Shown here in pieces: positions 1 through 10,300 of a stretch of DNA of 64,000 nucleotides (the stretch's first letter is position 1; each line of letters opens with the position of its first letter). The stretch lies in NCBI GenBank assembly GCA_027574665.1, contig CM050658.1, positions 20,844,317-20,908,316 of the forward strand, read 5' to 3'. The DNA comes from Rhynochetos jubatus (taxonomy: Eukaryota > Chordata > Aves > Eurypygiformes > Rhynochetidae). A model generated the notes under the pieces. That model did not search any database. It was given only the letters and a program-made list of their open reading frames with translations, and was not told the DNA's origin. The position numbers were made by a program, and so were the translations under genes.

Positions 1-174
1 TCAAGTACGTGTTTAAGTTACCGTGTGTAAAGTGGACTTCTGGCAGCTGGCTGTGTGTGCTATAGGCAGGCATACATACATGAAAATAACGTAGCTTACA
101 CAGAAAAAATAAGCTGAGGCATTATGAGTTTCTTTGCAAAGGAGCTTACTAGGATAGTTCACTATGAAAGTACC

Positions 175-680
175 AAGTGCTGTGTCCAGCTGTGGAGCCC
201 TCAGCATAAGAAGGATATAGACCAGTTGGAACGAGTCCAGAGGAGACCACAAAGATGATCCGCGGGCTGGAGCACCTCTGCTATGGGGACAGGCTGAGAG
301 AGTTGGGCTTGTTCAGCCTGGAGAAGGGAAGGCTCTGGGGAGACCTTATAGCACCTTCCAGTACCTGAAGAGCCTACAAGGAAGCTGGGGGGACTTTTTA
401 CAAGGGCCTGTAGTGACAGGACAAGGGGTAACAGGTTTAAACTGAAAGCGGGGAGATTGAGATTGGCTGTCAGGAAGAAATTCTTCCCGGAGAGGGTGGG
501 GAGGCACTGGGACAGGGTGGCTAGAGAAGCTGTGGATGCCCCTGGAAGTGTCCAAGGCCAGGCTGGATGAGGCTTGGAGCAACCTGGTCTGGTGGAGGGT
601 GTCCCTGCCCATGGCAGGGGGTTTGGAACTACATGGGCTTAAAGGTCCCTTCCAACCCAAACCCTCCTGTGATTCGATGA
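175..680 (+). repeat. CR1 LINE, 3'-end fragment, inside a NOL8 intron
   Basis: About 500 bp match the 3' portion of avian CR1. Recognisable blocks in order are the 'gagtccagaggagacc' segment, 'gagagagttgggcttgttcag', 'aggaagaaattcttcc', 'gaagctgtggatgcccc', 'catggcagggggtttgga' and 'ggtcccttccaaccc'. It ends in the short CR1 tail 'gtgattcgatga'. It is in sense orientation and truncated at the 5' end, as is usual for CR1, with no open reverse-transcriptase frame. It lies in the intron before the first NOL8 exon visible here and shares its variant structure with the copy near 50.3 kb. Confidence 0.93.
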
Positions 681-850
681 AAGTAAGCTTTTATTCCAAC
701 TTGTGCTAGCTAAAAGTAGGAATAGGCACACTTACTCCCAACTCAGTTGATGATGGTTAGATTGGAGAGACTTGGGAGAACTCTGGACCCTAAGAATACG
801 CTTCAGAAGGACTCCTGCACTTTTTCCCTGTGCTGTGATGATACTAGCTG

Positions 851-888
851 TGAATTTTGAGGGTGAATGTGAATTTTGAGGGTGAATT
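851..888. repeat. 19-bp tandem duplication in NOL8 intron
   Basis: The 19-bp unit tgaattttgagggtgaatg occurs twice head to tail with one difference at the last base. It is probably a simple replication-slippage duplication, and no function is suggested. Confidence 0.9.
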
Positions 889-1071
889 TGTGACCTATGA
901 GAAAGCAAACTAAATTCATACCTGCCCGGAGTGTGATAGAAAACCTGGGAACGGAGTTTTCTGTCCTTAATTCTGGCTTTGCCAATATTTCACTCTGAAG
1001 TAGAAATTTTTACTGGAATGTAGGGGAATAATCTTTTTTTTTTTTTTTTTTTAATTGTAATATTACTGCAG

Positions 1072-3119
1072 AGCCCTACGTACTTGAAACAATAAAACCT
1101 GTAAAAGTCACATGGCAAGAAGATCCACGTTTCCAAGACAGCAGTTCTGAAGGTGATGATGAACCAGAGGCATCAGAAAGTGAAAGGGACCAAGAAATGC
1201 AAGTTAAATTTGTTTTTGTTACCTACTTGGTTATAGTCATTTGATGCTGTGAGAATATTAATAGCAGCATGGGTCATGGGAAACTAACATGTTCATTCCA
1301 CACCTCTGAACAATGGAAGTAGTCTTGAGAAACCATTCCCTGCTGCACAGAACGTAATATTCAAAAATCCCAATACCACACGCACAGTTGAATATAAAAG
1401 CTGAGTTTCTAGTTCAGTGCATGAAAACTTAACTGGGTAGTGACTTTGACCCAAACTCAGATAAACATAAAGTCTTCTTTAGAAAAATGGGGTTTTTTAG
1501 AAGGCTATGTTTGGTTACTATGGAAGTGTTCTTCAGTGCATACTCTTTCTCTGAAGCATTGCAGCTTTAACTTGTGTCAATGGATTTGACAATAACTTTA
1601 ATGATGTTAAATTCCTTTCTGTTTGTCTAGGGTTTTTTCTTTACCACAGACAGAAAGTGCTAGGTTTTTCTTCTTCTCCAAAGATGATGTACGACTAAAA
1701 GGTATAACAGAACTTACTCACCCTGGGGTTGTTTACTGTTACTGAACAGTAGACAGTACTGTCTGGTTATTAATGTTTTGTAGTTAAAACACGGGTGCAG
1801 GTTTAAGAAAATAATGCAAACCTGCAAATTTCCATCATTACTTGTGGTGTGAATTGTGGTAGCCCATCCCACCATAAAGTTGTAGTAAAATAAATGCTCA
1901 ACAGCTCTCTTTTTCTATTCCTCTTTACAGATAATTGCCTAATATGTGGCTGGTCCTTTAGGGCTTACAAAAAAAAAATTTAAAATCACTTGACAAATTC
2001 CCTACACATTTGGATCCTTTCAGGCATATATATGATCTTTAACTTTTTACTGTTTCTAGTGTTAAGAATATTGAATATCCGTGTCAGCCACATATGCCCA
2101 CATGGTTCTTGGTCCTAAATAATGTGGGCTTTTTTCTTGTGAATATAACAAATTTCATAAATATAAACAGACCAAAAAAAAAAAAAAGGAAAAAACCCAC
2201 TAAAAAAAAGGGAAAAAAAACCCTGCTTTTGATATTTTATATAATAAATTATTAGGACAGCCCTAAATAATGTTAGATAACTTCACTAAATGTCTGTGTA
2301 AAAGTTACTGTGTCAGTACAGTCATTGTGCTGTAATCTTCAGCCTGTGTGATTTACAGGGCCTGTTAAAACTGAGCTCTGAATCCTTGGCAGACAAACTT
2401 TCCTGGGAGATGTGGGATAATGGTGCTGAGCTTCAGATGAAACGGAGCCTGTTTCATGGCAGTTTATATTTCAGCATATTAAGAAAAACTGCTGCTGCCT
2501 TTCATTTTTCTTCGTATACAAAGCTATAATACATAACATTTCTGTTTGAGCCAACCATGTTGTGGGGGCAGGGGAGGAACATGAAGAGCTTGGCCTTTGT
2601 GACTTGATTGCTGTGTTGCTCATGAGACTTGGAAACAGCAGCGTATTCCGAAGTGTTTAACCATATTGATTTGTTCTCTGTTTTGTGCAGAGGGCCCTAA
2701 GTTATTTTGTAGATCAGTAGATCTCAGCGACGAAAAGGATGGTTGGGAAGACAGGCGTAGACTATTGCTTGAGGTGAGTATTGTACTTGGAGGGAACATG
2801 GCTGCTTATTTTCTTAGTTTGCATTAAAAATTAATTCAAGACCTTTAGAAGGGCTTGAAATTTTATAACTACCAGGTATCTAAAAATTTTTAGAATAGAA
2901 TTGTGTTTAATGTGATGTTGTGATGTCCAGTCACGCAAATTACTGAGTCTGTCTGTTGTACAGCACCGGGTACTTTACTGCATGTTAAAAAAAAAACAAC
3001 GGTTGAGTTAAACAGGTGAATTTAGAAACTTCTCAAAAAATTATGTTAAAACTTAAATTTTTCAGGAATGCCGGAAGAAGCATAAGGATGCAAGAAGGAA
3101 AGTGAAACCCAGACAATAA
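1072..3119 (+). CDS. NOL8: NOL8 (nucleolar protein 8), last four coding exons, partial at 5' end
   Basis: NOL8 is a nucleolar protein with an N-terminal RNA-recognition motif, implicated in rRNA processing and cell growth. Only the C-terminal end is in this window. Exons are 1072-1202, 1650-1701, 2691-2773 and 3066-3119 (stop TAA). All have AG/GT boundaries and phases that join without interruption. Together they give about 105 residues: an acidic serine-rich stretch (QEDPRFQDSSSEGDDEP), then ARFFFFSKDDVRLKEGPKLF, and a basic end (CRKKHKDARRKVKPRQ). The second exon has two possible acceptors, after 1630 and after 1649; only the inner one keeps the frame. A run of 19 T at 1034-1052 precedes the first acceptor. 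The name rests on remembered resemblance to the vertebrate NOL8 C terminus and on adjacency to IARS1 in the same orientation, as in human. The RRM and most of the protein lie to the left of the window. Confidence 0.85.
2169..2228. repeat. A-rich low-complexity tract in NOL8 intron
   Basis: Several runs of 7-13 A are separated by GG or CCC. It lies in the large intron between the second and third NOL8 exons seen here. No retroelement body is recognisable upstream, so it is scored as simple low-complexity DNA. Confidence 0.8.
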
Positions 3120-3675
3120 CTCTTTCTTATCTTACTGGTCAGAAATATATTGCATTTGGTCTTTGAAGAAGCTGCAGAAAACAGTCACTTAAAAAATTCT
3201 AGACTTTCAAAGATCAAAGAAATGCTATTGGAAAATACTGTTAAACTTTGTTCCTTGATTTCCACGTTTATTGCGTCAGTTCACTGTTACTGCCAAGGTT
3301 TATTTTCTTTTGTCTGTATGGTTTAAGTGTGACTTGCTGCTTTGATTTTTGAGAATTTAATCATGAAACAAAGACAACACAGGCTTCGTTTACTGTGTTC
3401 TCAGACCCCAGTGCTGAAAATTATTTGAAAGAGCAGGTAGCTCTCTGTCCATAAGACTATATGACCTGCCAAACATAAAGGAGATCCTGCTTGAGACTGC
3501 TTAACAAGTATTTGCAGTGCATTCTTTACAGAGTAAAATTTTACCAGGTATTTATGGAAGTACATATACAATGGGGAAGAGTTAAGAAATGGTTACATTT
3601 GTACCTTTTCAAGAGCTGATTTTTCTACTTCTTAAATGTGTGTACATAAATAAATATTAAGGACAAATTTTGCTA
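3120..3675 (+). other. NOL8: NOL8 3' untranslated region
   Basis: This sequence runs from the NOL8 stop codon to just past the poly(A) signal. It is AT-rich, has no long open frame, and is continuous with the last coding exon. Its end is inferred from the AATAAA at 3649 and the GT-rich stretch that follows. Confidence 0.75.
3649..3654 (+). terminator. NOL8: NOL8 poly(A) signal AATAAA
   Basis: A canonical AATAAA lies 530 bases after the stop codon. About 20-45 bases downstream comes a GT-rich element (tgctagtgttgtattgttg), the expected arrangement for cleavage and polyadenylation. Confidence 0.85.
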
Positions 3676-3734
3676 GTGTTGTATTGTTGTTGTAGAAAGA
3701 TATTTTTATGAATAAGATCTTATTCTTGTGTCCG

Positions 3735-5310
3735 TTTGGCTTATGCACTGAAAAAGTCCCCTGCAGCAGAAAGGCTCTGCCAAGCCCACCCTGGGCACTG
3801 CTGCCAGGCCTTCTGCCAAGTCATGGCTGCTCTCCCAAGTTGGTCAACTGATGGAGAAAGGAAAACAGAGGAGCCCTCGCTGCCCCGGCCGAAGGCAGAT
3901 GCAGGGCAATCCTGCTCTTCAGCTGCAGCCCTGCTTCCGACTACTCTACAGAGCTGAAGCCCAGACCCACGGGTGCCACCACAACAACCCCTCATCCAGG
4001 CTAGGGAAGACATGCTTTGCTCTCCCCCTGCTTCCTTGAATCAGAGGCCTTCCACTTCCTTATTAGTATGGGCTTCCCTCCTCTGTCTGCAGGGAGAGCT
4101 TTCCCCTCCTGTGGCAGCCCAGCGAGTGCCTGTCCAGTTGCAGCAGGAAGGAGAAAAGCTGTGGCTGCAGAGTGGCTGCTGCTCAGCTCTGGGGAAGCTG
4201 GCGCAGAGCTAGAAGGCTGCAGCAAAGCACAGCGGTGAGCGAAGCGCGAAGGAAATGCCGTGGGGTGGCTGGAGCGATTTGAGCAGGGCCCTGCTCTTCA
4301 GGCAAGCTACGGGGGGTCGTGTGGGGTGTGCATTAAGTGCCTTCCTGACAGGCCTTCTTGCAGCATGGGAGCTGATGCAGCGTCGCAGCAGGGAGCAGCT
4401 GTCCTGCCTGAGGAAGGTGGGGGAACCTGGGAGACCTGAGGGGCTTTTCTGCCAAGGAAGAGGCACTGAGGAAGGGAAGGAGGGATAGAGGGTCCAAAAG
4501 AGAGCCCGGTGGCAGCACTCTGTCCTCCTGGTCTTGACTGCTGGGACTGGGGAGACGTGAGCTCTAGCTGCGGCCAGCACAGGTAGTGCCCCCTCTTCAG
4601 GGGCACTGCAATGTGAGCTGTGAGGCACCCGTGAGCGATGGAGCTCGAGTGGAGCTGGCCAAAGAGCGGTGGTCATGCGCGGCCTGCCTGTGAACCCAAC
4701 TGCTGGCTGCCCGGCCCCCTTCACCTCTGCCGGCATCCAGCTCATGGAGCTCTCTAATGCCCTGGCGTTGGAAGGCCGAGCGCAATCTCAGCAAGCCTGG
4801 GGAGAAGGAAACCCTGAGCACCAGAGTTGGCCTTGCAAGGTGGCTGGGAGGACGGCCGAGGACACTCGAAAAGCAGGAGCTGAAGGAGGCAGCCTGGGAA
4901 GCCTCCAATCACTCTCAGCACTGTCAGCCAGCTCGTATTGTAGATGGGCTTTGTGGGTTTTCAGGTTTCCACCTGGGTCCTGAATTGCGTTTTGGAACGG
5001 GGTTCTCCACCACTGGATTCCGCATTCCTTTTTTCCTACCCTGGCTGTGCCTGAGGCACCGCCTGGGTTTTGTCCTGGCAGGTTCTGTTGTGGACTCAGT
5101 TCTTGTTGAGGAAATGACCCTGCTTCCTGGGCGCTCACCTCAAACTGCAGCCTTGACTGCTTTCCCCTTGTGTCCTGCCTCTGGATGAAAGTTTGTACTG
5201 CAGCACCATTGCAGAAGAACCCCAGAGACTGATGAAACAGGTCCATCAGCCTCCCTGTATCTAGCCCAGGTACAGTAAGTTTCTGAGGTGCCATGGCCTT
5301 TGCTCTATAC
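3735..5310. other. GC-rich unassigned block downstream of NOL8
   Basis: Base composition changes abruptly from AT-rich to clearly GC-rich just after the NOL8 poly(A) site and changes back near 5.3 kb. Many overlapping open frames appear on both strands, the longest 178 codons (4209-4745, minus) and 168 codons (4788-5294, minus). This is expected when GC-rich, stop-poor DNA is translated, and none resembles a protein family I know. It could be an unfamiliar old repeat, a non-coding RNA exon, or local high-GC sequence. Confidence 0.5.
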
Positions 5311-6884
5311 TTATGTGTTGCCTTGGTTTTTTTCTTGACGTGATGACCTCGTAGGCCTTCAAGAAGGATGTTAGCAAGGGCAGGTTTCAGCCTTCCCTGC
5401 CTTACCTACTCCTTTCTAGACTTTTGCAGAATCATTCCCTTGTGGAAGGATGGAGGGCTCAGGTATGTTAGCTGAATGGTCAACAATCGGGGGGGCTGTG
5501 CAGGTCTCTTCCACTGAGAATCCCTTGTTTATTCCAGGTAAACCAGAGTTTAAATGGGAAGCCAATCAGTAGGGAAATCACAGCACTGAGGTACGAAAGC
5601 TGAAAGCTGTCTTGTCTTGAGAGCGTCAAGTTAGAGGACAGAAGATCAAAACCCAAATAGCCTAAATACTGAGTAAATGAGGATGAAAAACTATTTTTTC
5701 TGTAGTTCTGTTCTTTTTGTTTTCTTCTCTATGCCTTCTGGAGTTTGTCTTAGTCACGTTTTGGAGTGGGTTCTTTTCTTGTTGGTTGGTTTGGGTTTGT
5801 CTTCAGAATTCATTTACTATCACATTTTTTAACAAACATGAAAAGTTAAGTGTAGGGGTAACAAGCTTTATCTTTGAAGACCATGAGATCACACACAATT
5901 TTCAAATACCCTGGTGTGTAATTCCGCTTTGTGAAGATCTGGAACATAACTGGCTTTTGTGGTGCATGGTTCTTTCTCTTCCTGAGGTCAGGAGGTCCTC
6001 CTTGTTGTAAGAAATGCCACATTTGGCAGTATACTGCCTTACTACATCTGCATGCTCTTAAGCATTCCTGTAGCATTGATGTTCTGGTGTGCTACTTTTC
6101 TGTGATCCACAGCTTCACAACTGTTAACTACTAGACATAGCCGCATAGTAGCATGAAGAGACCTAATGGCATCATATTTATAGCAGTATAGGGTTTCAAT
6201 CAAGATTTATCTTTTCAAGCTACTTTGATGGGCATTAAAGAAAGAAACAGGTACATCAAAGCCCCAAATTAGCAAGGGAATTAAAGTGCTGTGAACCTGC
6301 CATCAGCCCATCTGACGTCACCAGTCTGGCCAGCTGCACGTTCCAGCCTGCTTGGATTTTCATGTAGGATAGCTGGAGAAGGGGAAGGAGCTAAATTCTT
6401 GTTGACTTTTACCATAACAATGAACACGTTTGTAGCAGTTTGTCAGGACAGAATATGCAGTTGTGCATTACTAGAAAATCCTCTTTCTGGTAAATCTTCA
6501 CTTAGGCATGGATCAGCACCGCTGCTCACACAAAACGGCTGACATGTTCCTGCCAACACTCAGTGCTTCCCTGGAATCTGATCACTCCGATTACTCAGGT
6601 CCTTGGAATATTTTAAGAATAAAGACTGCTCTATCAAATCACGTTATTAAACTGATATGACTGGCCAAAGGAATGCCTGACTGCTTTTAAGAGACTTTTA
6701 TCTATTCGCAGAATTATGAAGGTGCAACATTTTGATGTCTTTAAAGTTTGGTATTTTTTCACAATAATGTTTCATCTGTCATATTTGAGGGTACTGCCAA
6801 CATGAATGTTGAGTTCAATCTTCCCTTTCACCCCCTTTGTTTTTTGACAGATCTTTTCTTGCCTGACCCATCTGTGGTTTCCCT
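5311..6884. other. Intergenic, no gene seen
   Basis: This is AT-rich sequence with short open frames only. One perfect cyclic-AMP response palindrome TGACGTCA sits at 6313-6320, in isolation. I see nothing else I can support. Confidence 0.6.
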
Positions 6885-7335
6885 GCGGTGCTGAAAGTCA
6901 GACGGTCGGAACATTCGATCTAGTTCTGCTACTGGCTCCATGTACTGCAACCACGGGACGAGTCGCTGGGACCTCCTGGTCGGGCGGCGGGAGGCGCCGA
7001 GCCGGCAGGCCGCGCCTGGGAAGGCCGCGCTCGGCCAGGGCTGTACCCGCTTCCGCCCGACGGTGGCCCCCGCGGTACAGGGTTTGTGCCGCCCGGATGG
7101 GGGAGGGAGGGGGGACTGCCAACGCGACGTTGCACGGCATCCCGGGAGCTCTGTCCTTGGCCTGCCGTTTTGTTTTTCGGTAGGGCTGTTGCTTGATGTT
7201 TTAGCTTCTGCGTAGCTCTGTACTGCCTTCCCCGAGGCACGGAGCTTTCATCGCGGGTGGCTCCGCGGCCCGTATGTCAGCAGTAGCCCGTTCCGCCCTC
7301 TCGCAGGCCGCTCACACCATTTTGTAGGCAGCAAA
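6885..7335. promoter_or_regulatory. Orphan CpG island, candidate promoter
   Basis: About 450 bases are dense in CpG and GC, with sharp edges against AT-rich flanks. It lies 3.7 kb past the end of NOL8 and 37 kb before the next supported gene. The open frames here on both strands (up to about 100 codons) are compositional. CpG islands of this kind usually mark transcription start sites, so an unannotated non-coding RNA or a distant alternative promoter is possible. No TATA box or clear first-exon donor was seen. Confidence 0.55.
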
Positions 7336-10300
7336 CCGTAGTTACTAGCTCTGCCCGCACACAGGGCAATGGACTAACTTGCCGAGATGGACAGTTGTGT
7401 TCTCCTGATCCCCAGTTGCTGCGTTAGCTGACACTAAATACGTCAGAGCATCGCACATCCCCCTGCCGCCTCGGGATACAGAGACACATCAGTGTACACA
7501 TCCATACATCGATAGCGTGTAGTGTGTGCTTCCTGCCTTGAAGCGCAGGGCGGAGGCTGTGAAAGATGGGGGGGAACGGGGGAAAAAGGAGAGATCAGCT
7601 CCTTCCAGAAGCAAATGCCAGCTCTGTTAGGTAACAGTTGACTGTTTTCTGCTCCCCACCCCCATCCCAGCAATGTCACTTGTCCGTGTGTGTGCTCACT
7701 CCTTCTCTGCCCCAGACTGCTTTAGGCATGAAGTGTTAAAAAACAATTTGAGCAGCACAGCGTTTCAGGAACCATCACTAGCCACCCCTTTGCTGCAGAC
7801 AGGTGCTGCTTTAAACCAGTGTTTCATTACTGCGGGTCTATTAACATCCATTTTGTATAATCCAAAAATAGCTTATTCAGCTTGTGAGTGAGGACATTCT
7901 CCCTGAAGGTCCTAGGAGCCCGAGGCTCTGGCTGTGCTATGTTCAGAAGGCGTATCACCAGTCAGCGTGAATCCAGCTGGACCGAGCACAACAGTACTCA
8001 AATAGCAGCGGAGTTCAGTGTGGGCTAGCTCGCAGAGCAAGAGCCCAGGCTTCCCAAGAGGCTTCGAAAACCGTGAGCAGTGACAACTGGTCCTAGCCTA
8101 GCTGCTGCAGTCATTTCACTGCACCACACCATAGTAATATACCTTCTTGATGTGACTGCGGAGTGAGACTACCATTCAAAACAGGGCATAAATTCATGAG
8201 GTCTTGTTCGTGCTAGTGAACTACTTAGTTTTTGTATTCGGCACAGTAGCTGAACGTAGTTACTGAATGGAACATCGTGTAGTTTTATTTCCTTGGAAAC
8301 AGAAAGGTAAAACACACTAGCATAAGATCCCAGTGAAAACTTGGGTTTAACCCATGTTTGTTGCTGACTGATGGCTTACTTGCTGTAGGCTAATACAGAG
8401 CAGTCATTAAGTAGCTGTACTTTAATGGTAGCGATGTTATCCTGTGTCCAAGCCCTAGGGATGTACGTTACCTTTGAAAAGACAGAAGTATTATCCAGCT
8501 GCTTCTGTTTATGTTACTCTGTTTAAAAGAACAGATGCTTGTTAGAAGAGACAGTAGTGAGCATGTGCGTGTCGTTACCCTGTGTCCAATGCAAGATAAT
8601 TTCACTTCACCACAAAAGTGCTTTAAGGTAATTCATTTTACATTGCACCATCGGTTTCCATGATTCAGCTGAGAAGTGGTAATTGTGTGTAACTTGCTAA
8701 CTTGTTTTCATCCAAAGCAGGTAAGAGTTGAGACACTTGAGTGGAGCCGTGCCTTAAAAAAAACCCAAAAACCACACACACTTTTCTTACGAAGGTGGTT
8801 AACAGTCTGCTCTCTGCAAATCTGTTGGTGCTGCAGCTTGCAGTAAAAAAGACAGCAGTCATTGTACAGGCATTATGTTTTCATGTTTTATTTAAGATAT
8901 TGCGGAGCAAAAATCAAGAATCATTCTTGTTTAATTTGCTTATGCATTAATATATTTGGATTTGATCCATTTGCCCTGGAGAGTGGCAGTCTCAGGCTCA
9001 AATGTAAAACAGCCTGATACAAATTCCTAAAAATTCCTGCCAGGAGGCTTTGGCTTTATTTTTACTAGCAAGCTGGTACTTTGTGAATGCAAACTTGCCC
9101 AGAATCTCAGTGTAGCTAATTGTGATGTAGAAGGTCCTTGGTTTAGTCATCTGAATGTGGAAGTGGTATCCTCAACTCAGAGGTTACTATGACAAGATTA
9201 ATATATTAAATATGCATTTGCTCATGATGTCCAGAAACTTTAGAGATGTTGGCTAATACAACCAATAGTTCTTGGTAGGGGGTTTTGTTGGTTTGGGTTT
9301 GTTTAGTTTGGAGACGAAGTATGAAGGCATGAACTAAAAACTGATGTGGGTAAGTAATAAGCATATAACTGTAATTATGGAACTCTGTGCATTTTGTAGT
9401 GTGTTAAAAGTTTAGGGTAGTTATGTAACGAGAAAGAAGAGCAGCTCATGTATGGTCTGGTGTGGCAGTTGCACAAGGGGCAGGTATGTCCTCTGTTGGT
9501 TTTAAAATCTGTATGCCAGGTAGAATTCAGGCAGAGAGACAAAGATCCAGGTCCCGGTTTGTTTGGGGTTTTTTTAATTTTATTTTATTTTCCTCCCCCA
9601 TCCAGTTTGCCTGTAGTAGCACCAAGGAACTAAACCCAAAATGGGCTCAGAGAGAACCCATGATTTACAACTTCTCAGTGTCCAAAAAAATAAACAGAGA
9701 AGCGCGACTGCGCGAGCCGTTGCTGAGCGCTCGTGTTTGTTTTCCTGAGTCCCCTCCTCTCTCCCTGGCCAGCGGTGCTGGGGTCCCCTGGGGCCCGATG
9801 TGCAGCACTCTGGCTCCGGGCTGGCACTGCCCGGGATTCAACCAGCTCCCGTGTCAGGTTGAGTGCAGTTACGCCGAGGGTAACCAGGCTGGCACAATCA
9901 AAAGCACAACTTGCTAGTGGGTAGATTGCACCAAGTGATTGATTTCTGAGCAAAGAAGCCAAAGGAGTGGGGTTTTTTCAACCAACCAACGCTGCCTTCA
10001 AAGGACACTCTGTTCCTCAGCATGGAAAGTTTTGTAACTTCTCAGACATGCTGCTTGCCTTCTCCTCTTCCATATATTTGTGGCTTGCTTTTCATGTTGG
10101 CAGTTAACGATCCAATGCAACTGGAGCGGCAGATAATAAACCCTTCATGTACAGCTTTCATCTCTGTAAGGGAACGAGCTGACACTGAGAAGTTTCTCAA
10201 TATTTGTCAGTATCTTTCCCATTGAAGTTTAATTTTCCCCATGTTTTTGGAAGCAGCATTTACCGTGCTGAAACAGCTCTACTGAGAATTACAACTTTTT

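Noticed and set aside
4209-4745. 178-codon minus-strand frame after NOL8
   Set aside because: It is one of many overlapping frames on both strands in the GC-rich block, with no motif or splice context.
6313-6320. Perfect CRE palindrome TGACGTCA (another at 32127-32134)
   Set aside because: Both are isolated and neither is near a promoter-like region. Two in 64 kb is not notable.
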